Of a DNA stretch of 62,399 nucleotides, positions 36,095 to 45,523 are shown piece after piece. A program made the position numbers and the translations under genes. This stretch comes from Chitinophagales bacterium (GTDB lineage Bacteria; Bacteroidota; Bacteroidia; Chitinophagales; Chitinophagaceae), in the NCBI GenBank assembly GCA_021323755.1, contig JAJPKJ010000014.1, positions 1 through 62,399 on the forward strand, in the 5' to 3' direction. Position 1 is the first letter of the stretch. The number at the start of each line of letters is the position of its first letter. The notes under the pieces were generated by a model. The model saw only the letters and a list, made by a program, of their open reading frames with translations. It was not told the DNA's origin and made no database searches.

Positions 36095-37336
36095 CTATAT
36101 AAAATTCCCCTTTATCATTACTTGATCAATTAGATTCGTCCCGAAAGAATATGGAAGATATGATAATGCAGGGATCGGTTTGGTGAAAATAAGATTGGCT
36201 TTTTTGCCAACCGTAATACTTCCTAATTCATTTTCCAGCTGCAACGCATGGGCGCCGTTTATTGTAGCAGCATTAACGGCTTCTTCCGGAAGCATTTTCA
36301 TTTGTATGCAGGATAATGCAAGGACAAAATTCATATTCCCGCTTGGTGATGAACCGGGATTGTAATCACTTGCCAAGGCGATTGCACAATTGGAATCGAT
36401 CAATTGCCTCGCCGGTTGGTAATTCATTCGAAGAAAAAATGCTGCTGTTGGTAATAATGTGCCGATGGTTTTTGATCGGGCTAACGCCTCAGTGTCTGCA
36501 TCAGTCATGGTTTCCAGGTGATCGACCGAAACAGCATTCAGTCCGACTGCCGATTGGATCCCGCCAATGCTGTTGAGTTGATTGACATGCAATTTCGGCT
36601 TTAATCCGAAACCCATTGCGGACCTGCATATGATCTCCATTTCTTCAACACTGAAAAACCCTTTTTCACAAAAAACATCGATATAATCGGCTAATTTCTC
36701 CTTAGCTATCACCGGAAGCATTTCCTCAACGAGGATATGAAGGTAACCCTGATGATCTTCCCGGTATTCCAGCGGATAAGTATGCGCGCCAAGAAAAGTT
36801 GATCTGATAGAAATCGCTGACCGGTCTTTTAATTTTTTGATCACGCGAAGCATTTTCATCTCTCCTTCTAACGATAATCCATAACCGCTTTTTATCTCAA
36901 TGGCGCCAGTTCCGAGTTTACCAACTTCTTGTAACCTTTTCCAGGCCTGATCAAACAATTCATCTTCGGAAGTTTCATTTAATTTTTTTGCTGAATTCAA
37001 AATACCGCCCCCATTTGCATTGATCTGCGCATAACTTAATCCTTTTATTTTATCAACGAACTCATTTTCGCGGCTTCCGGCAAAAACAATATGTGTATGG
37101 CTATCACACCATGCGGGAAGAATGAATTGCCCGGAAGCGTCTATCTTCCTTGTCCCCTGACCATTTACCGTTGGGAGGTCTTTCATCTTTCCATATCCTG
37201 CAATTTCATCATCTTCGATAATAAGATAGGCATTATTAACGCAAGGCAATTCAGACAATTCCTTTCCCCGAAGCAAGGGGAATTGATCGCGGACGTTTAC
37301 GAGTTGTTTAATGTTTGTGATTATGGTAGAAGCCAT
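36095..37336 (-). CDS. hutI: Imidazolonepropionase
   Basis: HutI hydrolyses imidazolone-5-propionate to formiminoglutamate, step three of histidine degradation. The 413-residue amidohydrolase has the metal motif CDSHTHIVFAGSRENEF near residue 75 and the block KIKGLSYAQINANGGGI. Further conserved parts are IEIKSGYGLSLEGEMKML, KLHVNQLNS and SDYNPGSSPSGNM. It is the first gene of the hutI-antiporter-ftcD run. A near-consensus -7 box lies only 3 bases before the ATG. hutH and hutU are not in the window. Confidence 0.95.
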   Translation of the reverse strand: MASTIITNIKQLVNVRDQFPLLRGKELSELPCVNNAYLIIEDDEIAGYGKMKDLPTVNGQGTRKIDASGQFILPAWCDSHTHIVFAGSRENEFVDKIKGLSYAQINANGGGILNSAKKLNETSEDELFDQAWKRLQEVGKLGTGAIEIKSGYGLSLEGEMKMLRVIKKLKDRSAISIRSTFLGAHTYPLEYREDHQGYLHILVEEMLPVIAKEKLADYIDVFCEKGFFSVEEMEIICRSAMGFGLKPKLHVNQLNSIGGIQSAVGLNAVSVDHLETMTDADTEALARSKTIGTLLPTAAFFLRMNYQPARQLIDSNCAIALASDYNPGSSPSGNMNFVLALSCIQMKMLPEEAVNAATINGAHALQLENELGSITVGKKANLIFTKPIPALSYLPYSFGTNLIDQVMIKGNFI

Positions 37337-37339
37337 GCT

Positions 37340-37347
37340 GAAAGATA
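37340..37347 (-). promoter_or_regulatory. Possible hutI -7 box
   Basis: The minus strand reads TATCTTTC, one mismatch from TAnnTTTG, ending 3 bases before the hutI ATG. If used, the mRNA would have almost no leader. Confidence 0.3.
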
Positions 37348-37385
37348 ATATTTTCTTTTGTGGCCAATCCCCTTGCGGATGAACT

Positions 37386-37415
37386 TAAAATAAAAGCCCC
37401 GCAATTGCAGGGCTT
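37386..37415 (-). terminator. Rho-independent terminator of the TPR gene
   Basis: AAAGCCC (37392-37398) and GGGCTTT (37409-37415) form a 7-bp stem with a 10-base loop that can itself pair (GCAATTGC). On the minus strand the stem runs into TTTTATTTT, 23 bases past the stop codon of the TPR protein. Confidence 0.85.
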
Positions 37416-37437
37416 TACCATATTTTGAAATTAGTGA

Positions 37438-38724
37438 TTAATGATCCTTATCTACATTATTATATTTAGTAGTATAAGCGTCTGATTTATCCTTTTGCTT
37501 TTTCTGTTCGTAGATCGTAATCAAACTATCATAGGCATCTTTTAAAGCTCTCTTATCATCCATCTTTAATTTACCCTGGCTGCCTAGATCCTGTTCCACT
37601 TTTTGAAAATTCGGAATAGCTTCATCATATTTTTTCATAGCCTGATCGCGCAGATCAGCTTTTTTCTTGACCATGTCTGGTGAGGAACCTTTCAGTGTTC
37701 TTGCCTGGGATTGAAGATCAACAGCCTGGTTGTAAGAAATCTCTCCCAGGACCAGGGCAGCTTGAGCATAATCAGGTTTTACCTGAAGGCATTTATTTAA
37801 AATATCTTTTGCTTTATTGGTCAGTGCCTCTGCATTTGGCAGGCGTTTGCCCCCAGTTGTATCTGAAGCATACTGGTACAATTCTAATCCATAATTGTAC
37901 AGGAAGATATGATTATTCGGGAACCGGGTAGTGATATCATCATATTTTGCAAACAGTGAATCTTTGTTTCCACTTTTTCTGAAATGTTCTAATTCGACAT
38001 CATAAATGCTTAATTCAATGTCTTTCCATGTCGTGTCGCTTGGATAAAGTTCCTTTCCCAACTTTATATATTTCATTGCATCAGCCTCATCATTTTTATC
38101 CGTGGAATAATAGTTGGCAAGCCATCTGTATACTTCGATCATGTTATCGGTCTTGATCTTGTTATCAGCTAATCTTCCGTAAAAAACGGCTGCATCATCC
38201 CTCTTCTTTGCTTTTTCAGATGAAATCCCGGCGTACAAATTACTTGTTGTATCAATTTTCATTGCGATCCATCCATTGCTGGACATAAAAGTGCTTGCAT
38301 CAATTGCACCCCTAAAATTCGTCACCGCATCATCATACTTTCCGGAGTTGTAGTTTGCAGCTCCTGCCTGAAAATAGGCTTGATAGATTTCGTTAATGGG
38401 TTTGTATTGATCAATCTGCAACAGAAGCAATTTTTTATCGTCATATTGAACATAATTCTTTAGTGCCTCCAAAGCCTGGGCTCGAGCATCGGGAAACTGA
38501 GATTTTAATTGATCGCTGGAAGCAATAGCTTCATAGATCTTGCTCTTATAATACCATGCATCCCCGCTTTTTTGATTTTTTGCATCGGCGAGAACGCCAT
38601 CAATTTGTGTTTTTGCATCCGTTAATTTACCTGCTTTTAAAAAGTCCCTCGCCTTTTCCACATTTTGTGCAGATAAATTAAAGCCTGCAATGGCAATCAA
38701 TACCGTGAGAAGAATAGATTTCAT
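37438..38724 (-). CDS. Secreted TPR-repeat protein
   Basis: The 428-residue protein has a signal peptide (residues 1-19, ending GFNLSAQ). A helical body follows with several tetratricopeptide-like units, for example KARDFLKAGKLTDAKTQID near residue 23, AGAANYNSGKYDDAVTNF near 120 and KPDYAQAALVLGEISYNQA near 315. Such proteins act as scaffolds in the periplasm or outer membrane. The C-terminus is highly charged. It follows gyrA by 70 bases on the same strand and has a clear terminator, so it may be the last gene of the gyrA transcript. No specific role can be given. Confidence 0.85.
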   Translation of the reverse strand: MKSILLTVLIAIAGFNLSAQNVEKARDFLKAGKLTDAKTQIDGVLADAKNQKSGDAWYYKSKIYEAIASSDQLKSQFPDARAQALEALKNYVQYDDKKLLLLQIDQYKPINEIYQAYFQAGAANYNSGKYDDAVTNFRGAIDASTFMSSNGWIAMKIDTTSNLYAGISSEKAKKRDDAAVFYGRLADNKIKTDNMIEVYRWLANYYSTDKNDEADAMKYIKLGKELYPSDTTWKDIELSIYDVELEHFRKSGNKDSLFAKYDDITTRFPNNHIFLYNYGLELYQYASDTTGGKRLPNAEALTNKAKDILNKCLQVKPDYAQAALVLGEISYNQAVDLQSQARTLKGSSPDMVKKKADLRDQAMKKYDEAIPNFQKVEQDLGSQGKLKMDDKRALKDAYDSLITIYEQKKQKDKSDAYTTKYNNVDKDH

Positions 38725-38794
38725 GATTGAAAAATTAAAATTTATTGAAAGTAAAATTTTTTTGATTATCGCTTATGAATTATTCAGAAAATTT

Positions 38795-41353
38795 TTATTC
38801 AACTCCCGGTTCCTCGCTTTTATTTTCTACTGGGGGATTTTGAGTTTCATCTGTATGATTATTTCCATTACCCACATGCTCATCCAATTTTGTAATGGCT
38901 GCAATTTCATCGCCTTCATCCAAACGAATTAGCTTCACTCCCTGAGTTGCCCTGCCTTGCTCGCTTATGCCATTCACCGGCATGCGAATGGTGACGCCGC
39001 TTTTGCAGGTTATCATCAGGTCTTCCTTTTCTGTAACATCTAAAACGCCAACGAGCTTGCCTGTCTTATCGGTCACATTTATCGTCTTTACCCCCTTACC
39101 GCCGCGATTGGTGATGCGATATTCTTCAATAGATGTTCTTTTGCCATAACCTTTTTCACTGACAACAAGAACAGTTCTCGTTTTGTCTTCTTTGTTCACG
39201 CAGATCATCCCTACAACTTCGTCATTTGCGTTTTCCACTTCAATTCCCGCAACACCGATTGCCCCACGACCGGTTGGCCGCACTTTTTCTTCTTCAAAGC
39301 GAATTGATCTTCCGCTTTTCACAGCCATCATTATCTCGCAATTGCCATCGGTTAATTTGGCTTCGAGCAGTTCATCCCCTTCAATGATCGTTACTGCAAT
39401 AACACCCGTTTGCCGTGGGCGACTGAAATCTTCCAAAGAAGTTTTTTTGATGATGCCTTTCTTGGTGCACAGCACAATATGATGCGATTTTACAAATTCT
39501 TCATCTTTCAGATCTTTCACATCAATGATCGCCCGGACTTTATCATCTGGCGGAAGTTGTATGAGATTCTGAATCGCGCGCCCTTTGCTGGTTTTATCTC
39601 CTTCGGGGATTTCATACACATTCAACCAGTAACATCTTCCTTTTTCAGTAAAGAATAACATGGTATGATGCGTTGAGGCTACGAACAGATGTTCGATATG
39701 GTCTTCTTCGCGCGTCTTACCACCGATCGCACCGCGACCGCCACGACGTTGCTGGCGATATTCTGTGGCAGAAGTCCTTTTTATATAACCAAGATGAGAA
39801 ATGGTAATGACAACATCTTCTTCTTTAATAAGGTCTTTAATGCGCACTTCATCATCAAGATAAGTGATCTCGGTTTTACGCACATCGCCGAATTTATCTC
39901 TTACTTCCCTTAATTCTTCTTTTATTAAGGCGAAACGTTTTGCTTCATCAGCAAGCAATTCCTTTAAATCAGTGATCAATTTCATCAGCTCATCAAACTC
40001 CGCCTTTATCTTTTCCCTTTCCATTCCGGTGAGGCGTTGCAAACGCAGTTCCAGTATCGCCTTTGCCTGGATCTCATCCAATCCCCAGCCTGCATTTATC
40101 AAATTTTCTTTTGCAACTTCCGGTGTCGATGAAGAACGGATCAACGCAATCACTTCATCCAAATGATCAAGCGCGATAAGATAACCTTGAAGAATATGCG
40201 CTTTTTTCTCCGCTTCTTTTAATTCAAATTGCGCGCGACGAACCACCACCTCATGGCGAAACTCCACAAACTCACTGATCATATCTTTTACGTTCAGAGT
40301 TCTTGGTCGCCCTTTAACCAACGCAACATTATTAATGCCATATGAAGTCTGTAGCTCCGTGTTCTTGTACAACTGGTTGATGACGACGTTTGCAATAGCA
40401 TCGCGTTTCAGATCAATAACAACGCGTGTTCCTTCTTTATCGTTCGATTCATTATTAACGTGAGCGATTCCCTCAACAATTTTTTCATTGACCAGTTGGC
40501 CAATTCTTTCTGTCAGGACATCGCGACTAACCTGGTAGGGAACTTCAGTAATAATGATCTGTTCTCTGCCACTGGGTTTTGTGTCAACATGCAATTTTCC
40601 GCGAAGCACCACTCTTCCACGACCAAAATGCATCGCTGCCTTCACTCCTTCAATTCCGTATATAACGCCGCCTGTTGGGAAATCCGGCGCTTTAATGTAT
40701 TGCATCAATTCCTCGATGGTGATCTCACGGTTATCGATATACGCAATACAGCCATCAATAACTTCAGAAAGATTATGCGGCATCATGTTGGTTGCCATTC
40801 CTACAGCGATCCCGGATGAACCATTGACGAGCAATTGCGGAATGCGACTGGGCAAAACCATCGGTTCTTCCAGGGAATCATCAAAATTCAATTGAAAGTT
40901 TACCGTTTCTTTTTCGATATCCGCCAAAATAAAATCTGAAATACGGTGCAATCTTGCTTCCGTATACCGCATCGCCGCGGGACCTTCCCCATCCTGGTTT
41001 CCAAAATTCCCCTGCTTGTCGATCATCGGATAACGCATATTCCATTCCTGCGCCATACGCACCAGTGCATCATAAACAGCAGTGTCGCCATGAGGGTGAT
41101 ATTTACCCAATACCTCTCCGACAATACGGGCACATTTTTTCGTGGGTTTATTAAAGCTCATGCCCATGTCGTGCATGGCGTATAAGATACGACGGTGTAC
41201 GGGCTTCAATCCATCGCGCACATCGGGAAGAGCACGACCAACAATAACAGACATTGAATAATCAATGTATGCCGTCTTCATTTGCTCCTCAATATTTACG
41301 GGAACTATACGATTATTATCCTGTGTTTCCTGCGGTGTGATATTATCTTCCAT
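38795..41353 (-). CDS. gyrA: DNA gyrase subunit A
   Basis: GyrA cuts and rejoins DNA during negative supercoiling. The catalytic tyrosine is Tyr130 in AAMRYTEAR. The GyrA box QRRGGRG near residue 560 distinguishes it from topoisomerase IV ParC. The C-terminal pinwheel repeats (for example GRGAIGVAGIEV and NRGGKGVKTI) are present. The quinolone-determining region reads HPHGDTAVYD, with Thr at the position of E. coli Ser83 and Asp at that of Asp87; a natural Thr here occurs in several wild-type bacteria and is not proof of resistance. The 852-residue length is normal. gyrB is not in the window. Confidence 0.98.
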   Translation of the reverse strand: MEDNITPQETQDNNRIVPVNIEEQMKTAYIDYSMSVIVGRALPDVRDGLKPVHRRILYAMHDMGMSFNKPTKKCARIVGEVLGKYHPHGDTAVYDALVRMAQEWNMRYPMIDKQGNFGNQDGEGPAAMRYTEARLHRISDFILADIEKETVNFQLNFDDSLEEPMVLPSRIPQLLVNGSSGIAVGMATNMMPHNLSEVIDGCIAYIDNREITIEELMQYIKAPDFPTGGVIYGIEGVKAAMHFGRGRVVLRGKLHVDTKPSGREQIIITEVPYQVSRDVLTERIGQLVNEKIVEGIAHVNNESNDKEGTRVVIDLKRDAIANVVINQLYKNTELQTSYGINNVALVKGRPRTLNVKDMISEFVEFRHEVVVRRAQFELKEAEKKAHILQGYLIALDHLDEVIALIRSSSTPEVAKENLINAGWGLDEIQAKAILELRLQRLTGMEREKIKAEFDELMKLITDLKELLADEAKRFALIKEELREVRDKFGDVRKTEITYLDDEVRIKDLIKEEDVVITISHLGYIKRTSATEYRQQRRGGRGAIGGKTREEDHIEHLFVASTHHTMLFFTEKGRCYWLNVYEIPEGDKTSKGRAIQNLIQLPPDDKVRAIIDVKDLKDEEFVKSHHIVLCTKKGIIKKTSLEDFSRPRQTGVIAVTIIEGDELLEAKLTDGNCEIMMAVKSGRSIRFEEEKVRPTGRGAIGVAGIEVENANDEVVGMICVNKEDKTRTVLVVSEKGYGKRTSIEEYRITNRGGKGVKTINVTDKTGKLVGVLDVTEKEDLMITCKSGVTIRMPVNGISEQGRATQGVKLIRLDEGDEIAAITKLDEHVGNGNNHTDETQNPPVENKSEEPGVE

Positions 41354-41406
41354 ATTGAATTTTAACTACAAAAACATCCATTTTCTCGGGTAATTTGAAA
41401 GGCTTG

Positions 41407-41414
41407 CAAAGCTA
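41407..41414 (-). promoter_or_regulatory. gyrA promoter -7 box
   Basis: The minus strand reads TAGCTTTG, an exact TAnnTTTG match, 53 bases before the gyrA start. The -33 region is AT-rich with no strong TTTG. Confidence 0.5.
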
Positions 41415-41547
41415 TTGTTTTTATGCATGAAAACCTGAATGAAAATGCTATTTTTTGCACATTTTTTGGGGATAAAAATCACGTGAAAATAGGAGATTTT
41501 TTTGCCTGCCGGCCTACCATGATCAATTATCAATTCTGGACTATCAA

Positions 41548-42042
41548 TTACTCCAGCCAAGCTCCTTTTACGGTATCACCATCTACTTCCACGAAAATGT
41601 GCTCTTGTAAAGTGGTGGCAACCGAAAGCCCGACATAATCAGGTTTTACCGGAAATGCGGTATGCGTTCTTTCGACCAAAACCAATGTTTGTATTTTTTT
41701 CGGATGTGATTCTAAGAAAGGTTTCAAGGCATATAAAAGTGTCTTACCGCTATTGCTTACATCATCGATCAATATCACCACTTTGTTCTGGAAAGAAAGT
41801 GATCTGCTCAGCACTACTTCTTCCGGAAGCTTTTTATCCAGCGAGACCATTATCAGTTCGGTAGAAATATTTTTTATTTCTTTCAATAATTTTTCAATAT
41901 TTCTGGCAATGACGCTTCCGCTTTCACGGATGCCGGCAAGAATCAATTCATTTTCATCATAATTATTTTCAAGAATCTCATAAGCCATGCGCAGCATTTT
42001 TCGTTTCGACGCTTCCTGAGTGAGGATGTAATTTCTTTCCAT
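41548..42042 (-). CDS. Type I phosphoribosyltransferase (PyrR-like)
   Basis: The 164-residue protein has the PRPP-binding motif VILIDDVSNSGKTL near residue 90, a glycine-rich early loop (ILAGIRESGSVIA) and the C-terminal LVERTHTAFPVKPDYVGLSV. The pattern is close to PyrR, the uracil phosphoribosyltransferase and pyrimidine regulator, but it is also seen in hypoxanthine-type enzymes. No pyr genes are adjacent and no pyrimidine attenuator is seen, so the substrate is left open. A near -7 box (TATCTTCG at 42047-42054) ends 4 bases before the ATG. Confidence 0.8.
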   Translation of the reverse strand: MERNYILTQEASKRKMLRMAYEILENNYDENELILAGIRESGSVIARNIEKLLKEIKNISTELIMVSLDKKLPEEVVLSRSLSFQNKVVILIDDVSNSGKTLLYALKPFLESHPKKIQTLVLVERTHTAFPVKPDYVGLSVATTLQEHIFVEVDGDTVKGAWLE

Positions 42043-42149
42043 AAAGCGAAGATAAACTTAATCGGGAAAGGCCGGGGACGAAACGCAAAAATCTCAGCTT
42101 TGCCCTTTCAATCCTCACGATTAACATTTATCTTTTATCTTGCATAGTA

Positions 42150-43460
42150 ATGCATATCATCCAGCAAATCATATTCATTTTCTTTGCCGCATTTGCTATT
42201 TTTTTATTTAGTAAAAACGTGGTGAAGATCCGACGTAATATTTTGTTGGGGAAAGATGAAGATTACAGTGATCATCCGTCGCAACGATGGAAGAATGTCT
42301 TGTTGCTCGCCTTCGGGCAAAAGAAAATGTTTCGCAATCCTTTTGTGGCCGTAATGCATTTTTTGATCTATGCCGGCTTTATCATTATCAATATAGAGGT
42401 GTTTGAAATATTCTTGGATGGAATTTTTGGCAAGCACCGTTTGTTTGAAAATGTTCTTGGTGATTGGTATGTGGTGCTAATAAACGCATTTGAGTTTTTA
42501 GCCATCGGCGTATTGGCAGCTTGTGTGATTTTTTTATGCCGAAGAAATATCGTCAGGCTGAAACGCTTTATCAGCCATGATCTGGACGGATGGCCTCGTA
42601 GTGATGCCAATTATATTCTCATTTCAGAAATCATTCTAATGACCTTATTTCTCACGATGAATGCATCGGATACTTTGCTGCAATCCAGAGGTTACGGTCA
42701 CTTTGCCGACCACCAGACCGGTAATTTTCTTTTTTCGCAATTGCTTCATCCATTGTTGAATTCATTAAGCGATCATCAGTTAGTGATCCTGGAAAGAAGT
42801 TGCTGGTGGTTACATATCCTGGGCATTTTTGCATTTCTCAATTATCTTCCTTATTCAAAACATCTGCATATATTATTGGCGTTTCCAAATGCGTATTATG
42901 CGCGATTATCGCCTGAAGGGAAAATGCATAATATGCCCGAAGTGCAAAAGGAAGTTTTATATGCTATGCAGCCGGAAACTGCGCCGGCAGAGGCAACACC
43001 TCCTTCAAAATTTGGCGCTAAAGATGTTTTTGACCTGAGCTGGAGAAATTTATTGGATGCCTACTCCTGCACAGAATGCGGTAGATGCAGCGCAGCTTGT
43101 CCGGCAAATCAAACAGGAAAATTATTATCCCCGAGAAAGATAATGATGGACACACGCGACCGACTCGAAGAAGTTGGGAAAAATATTGCTGCGAATAAAG
43201 AATTTAAAGATGATGGGAAAAATCTACTGAATTATATTTCTGTCGAAGAATTGCGTGCATGCACAACCTGCAATGCCTGTGTGGAAGAATGTCCGGTCAG
43301 TATTAGTCCGCTGGAAATTATTTTGCAAATGCGTCGCTCATTGATCATGGAGGATAGCAACGCGCCGCAGGAATGGAACGCCATGTTCAGCAACGTTGAA
43401 AATAATTTTGCACCCTGGAAATTCAGCCCTGATGAAAGAGACAAATGGGTACATGAATAA
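42150..43460 (+). CDS. Membrane-bound Fe-S electron-transfer subunit (HdrC/GlcF-like)
   Basis: The 436-residue protein has an N-terminal membrane region with about five helices (residues 4-20, 65-90, 110-135, 160-180 and 225-245). A cytoplasmic domain with two 4Fe-4S motifs follows: CTECGRCSAACP near residue 307 and CTTCNACVEECP near 372. This matches the HdrC-like Fe-S oxidoreductases that relay electrons between quinones and a CCG-type partner subunit. In many Bacteroidota a CCG (HdrB-like) gene follows directly; here GH97 follows after 38 bases instead. Histidines in the membrane part could bind heme b. The start is 6 bases after a TATCTTGC box. Confidence 0.82.
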   Translation: MHIIQQIIFIFFAAFAIFLFSKNVVKIRRNILLGKDEDYSDHPSQRWKNVLLLAFGQKKMFRNPFVAVMHFLIYAGFIIINIEVFEIFLDGIFGKHRLFENVLGDWYVVLINAFEFLAIGVLAACVIFLCRRNIVRLKRFISHDLDGWPRSDANYILISEIILMTLFLTMNASDTLLQSRGYGHFADHQTGNFLFSQLLHPLLNSLSDHQLVILERSCWWLHILGIFAFLNYLPYSKHLHILLAFPNAYYARLSPEGKMHNMPEVQKEVLYAMQPETAPAEATPPSKFGAKDVFDLSWRNLLDAYSCTECGRCSAACPANQTGKLLSPRKIMMDTRDRLEEVGKNIAANKEFKDDGKNLLNYISVEELRACTTCNACVEECPVSISPLEIILQMRRSLIMEDSNAPQEWNAMFSNVENNFAPWKFSPDERDKWVHE

Positions 43461-43498
43461 CAAGAATTCTTAGAATTGAAATTATTTACTTTCAGCTT

Positions 43499-45463
43499 AT
43501 GAGACGATTCTCCATTGCCGTTCTTTTTTTCCCTTTATTGTTAACAGCACAAAAAAATATTCGTCTGAGTTCTCCAAACGGGAAAATCATTTTTTCTTTT
43601 TTTGTAAAAAACAAAGCGGCATTTTACAGTGTCGATTTCAACAACCGGCCAATCATCAATACTTCATCATTAACGCTTGATTTTGATAATGGGCTTTTTG
43701 GAAATTATATTAAAATGAACGAGCCGATCTTCCGCGAAGCCGATGAAGATTACGAATTGGTTGTGGGAAAAGCAAAAAAGGTTCATGATCATTTTAAAGA
43801 ATTGATAATTCCTTTACAGGATATTTCATCATTAAAAGAAATTGATCTAGTTGTTCGTATTTTCAATGATGGACTTGCTTTTCGGTATGAAATTCCTCAA
43901 CAAGAAAATTGGAATTCCTTTACTTTATTGAATGAGAATACGACATTTAAGTTGGCAGGAGATCCGACGGTTCACGCTTTGATGTTCGGAAATTATACAA
44001 GCTCACACGAAGGCGTTTATCAAACCGTTCCTTTTTCGAGAATCAAAGAAGATACATTATTGGATCTGCCAACGACCTTTGAATATCCGGAGAATATTTT
44101 CCTTGCCATTACCGAGGCTGAATTGGTTGATTATGCAGGAATGTATTTGTCTAGAAAAGGCGATGAGCTCATCAGTAAACTTTCCCCCTGGCCAAATCAA
44201 AAGGCGATCAAAGTGAAAGCAAGATTGCCACACAAGAGCCCCTGGCGTGTTTTTTTAATCAGCGATAGAATTGGCGCGCTGATCGAAAGCAACATGATCA
44301 CCGATCTGAATGAGCCTTGTAAAATTGCTGATCTTAGTTGGTTAAAGCCAGGCAAAACAACTTTTCCCTGGTGGAATGGAAACGTTACACCCGACACATT
44401 GAATGCTCCGGGAAATAACTTTGTCACCAATCAGTATTATATTGATTTCTGCTCGCGAGATAATATTCAATATCATTCTGTAGTTGAATATGGATTACAT
44501 CAATGGTACGTGGATGATGGTGTGAGCTTTCAGCCCGGTCCGCATGCGGATGTAACTACGCCGGTTCCGGGATTGGATATGAATGAAATTTGCAATTACG
44601 CGAGAACAAAAGGTGTTGGCATTCGGGTCTGGGTTCATTTCTACGCTTTGTATCCTAAGCTGGATACGGCTTTCGCTATATTTGAAAAATGGGGATTGAA
44701 AGGGATGATGGTTGATTTTATGGACCGCGATGATCAGCAAATGGTTAATATGCAAAATGAGATTTTACAAAAAGCTGCCGCACATCATTTGCATATCCAA
44801 TTTCACGGCGCATATAAACCGACGGGGTTAAGCCGAACTTATCCGAACGAATTTACGCGGGAAGGAACATTGAATTATGAAGCAGATAAATGGACTAATG
44901 AAGGGCTTTCCCCCGACCACGATATTAATATGCCGTTCACGCGGATGCTTGCCGGCTCTACAGACTATCATCTCGGTGGGTTTCGTGCCGTTCCTCCCTC
45001 AAAATTCAGAGCGCAGTACACGCGCCCGTTGATGCTGGGAACGCGATGTCATATGCTGGCGATGTATGTGGTGCTGGAAAATTATTTACAAATGGTTTGC
45101 GATTATCCCGCAGCATATGAAGGAGAACCTGGTTTTGAATTCATAAAAGAAGTCCCCACAACATGGGATGAAACAAGAGTGCTGGATGAAACAAAAGCGT
45201 TCCAATTGATCACGATTGCCCGCAGAAAAAATAATGATTGGTATGTTGGAACGATAACTGATCATTCGTCACGTCTCTTGAATATTCCATTGGGTTTTTT
45301 GGGGGATGGGAAATATACTGCAGAAATTTACAGCGATGCAACGGATGTGAATGAAAATCCAAATCATCTTATAAAACAAACAAAAACAGTTACGAAAAAG
45401 GATGTGATAACGATACAGGTTGCCGCCGGTGGCGGAGAAGTAATGAGGATAATGAAAGAATGA
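43499..45463 (+). CDS. Secreted glycoside hydrolase family 97
   Basis: The 654-residue protein has a signal peptide (residues 1-18), then the GH97 N-terminal beta-sandwich (SSPNGKIIFSFFVKNKAAFY). The TIM-barrel core follows, with WYVDDGVSFQPGP, MMVDFMDRDDQQMV and YPNEFTREGTLNYE. GH97 includes inverting alpha-glucosidases such as SusB and retaining alpha-galactosidases; the VDFMDRDDQ motif resembles the retaining branch in which an Asp is the nucleophile, but this cannot be settled by eye. No SusC/SusD or other glycosidase is nearby, so it is not part of a visible polysaccharide locus. Confidence 0.93.
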   Translation: MRRFSIAVLFFPLLLTAQKNIRLSSPNGKIIFSFFVKNKAAFYSVDFNNRPIINTSSLTLDFDNGLFGNYIKMNEPIFREADEDYELVVGKAKKVHDHFKELIIPLQDISSLKEIDLVVRIFNDGLAFRYEIPQQENWNSFTLLNENTTFKLAGDPTVHALMFGNYTSSHEGVYQTVPFSRIKEDTLLDLPTTFEYPENIFLAITEAELVDYAGMYLSRKGDELISKLSPWPNQKAIKVKARLPHKSPWRVFLISDRIGALIESNMITDLNEPCKIADLSWLKPGKTTFPWWNGNVTPDTLNAPGNNFVTNQYYIDFCSRDNIQYHSVVEYGLHQWYVDDGVSFQPGPHADVTTPVPGLDMNEICNYARTKGVGIRVWVHFYALYPKLDTAFAIFEKWGLKGMMVDFMDRDDQQMVNMQNEILQKAAAHHLHIQFHGAYKPTGLSRTYPNEFTREGTLNYEADKWTNEGLSPDHDINMPFTRMLAGSTDYHLGGFRAVPPSKFRAQYTRPLMLGTRCHMLAMYVVLENYLQMVCDYPAAYEGEPGFEFIKEVPTTWDETRVLDETKAFQLITIARRKNNDWYVGTITDHSSRLLNIPLGFLGDGKYTAEIYSDATDVNENPNHLIKQTKTVTKKDVITIQVAAGGGEVMRIMKE

Positions 45464-45523
45464 ATTAGTAAAATAAATATTGGCTAATGAAAAACAAAAT
45501 GCTTGCGGTTCCCCGATCTCACC

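Noticed and set aside
38795-41353. Quinolone resistance mutation in gyrA
   Set aside because: Thr at the Ser83 position is a natural state in several wild-type bacteria; no change at the Asp87 position is seen.
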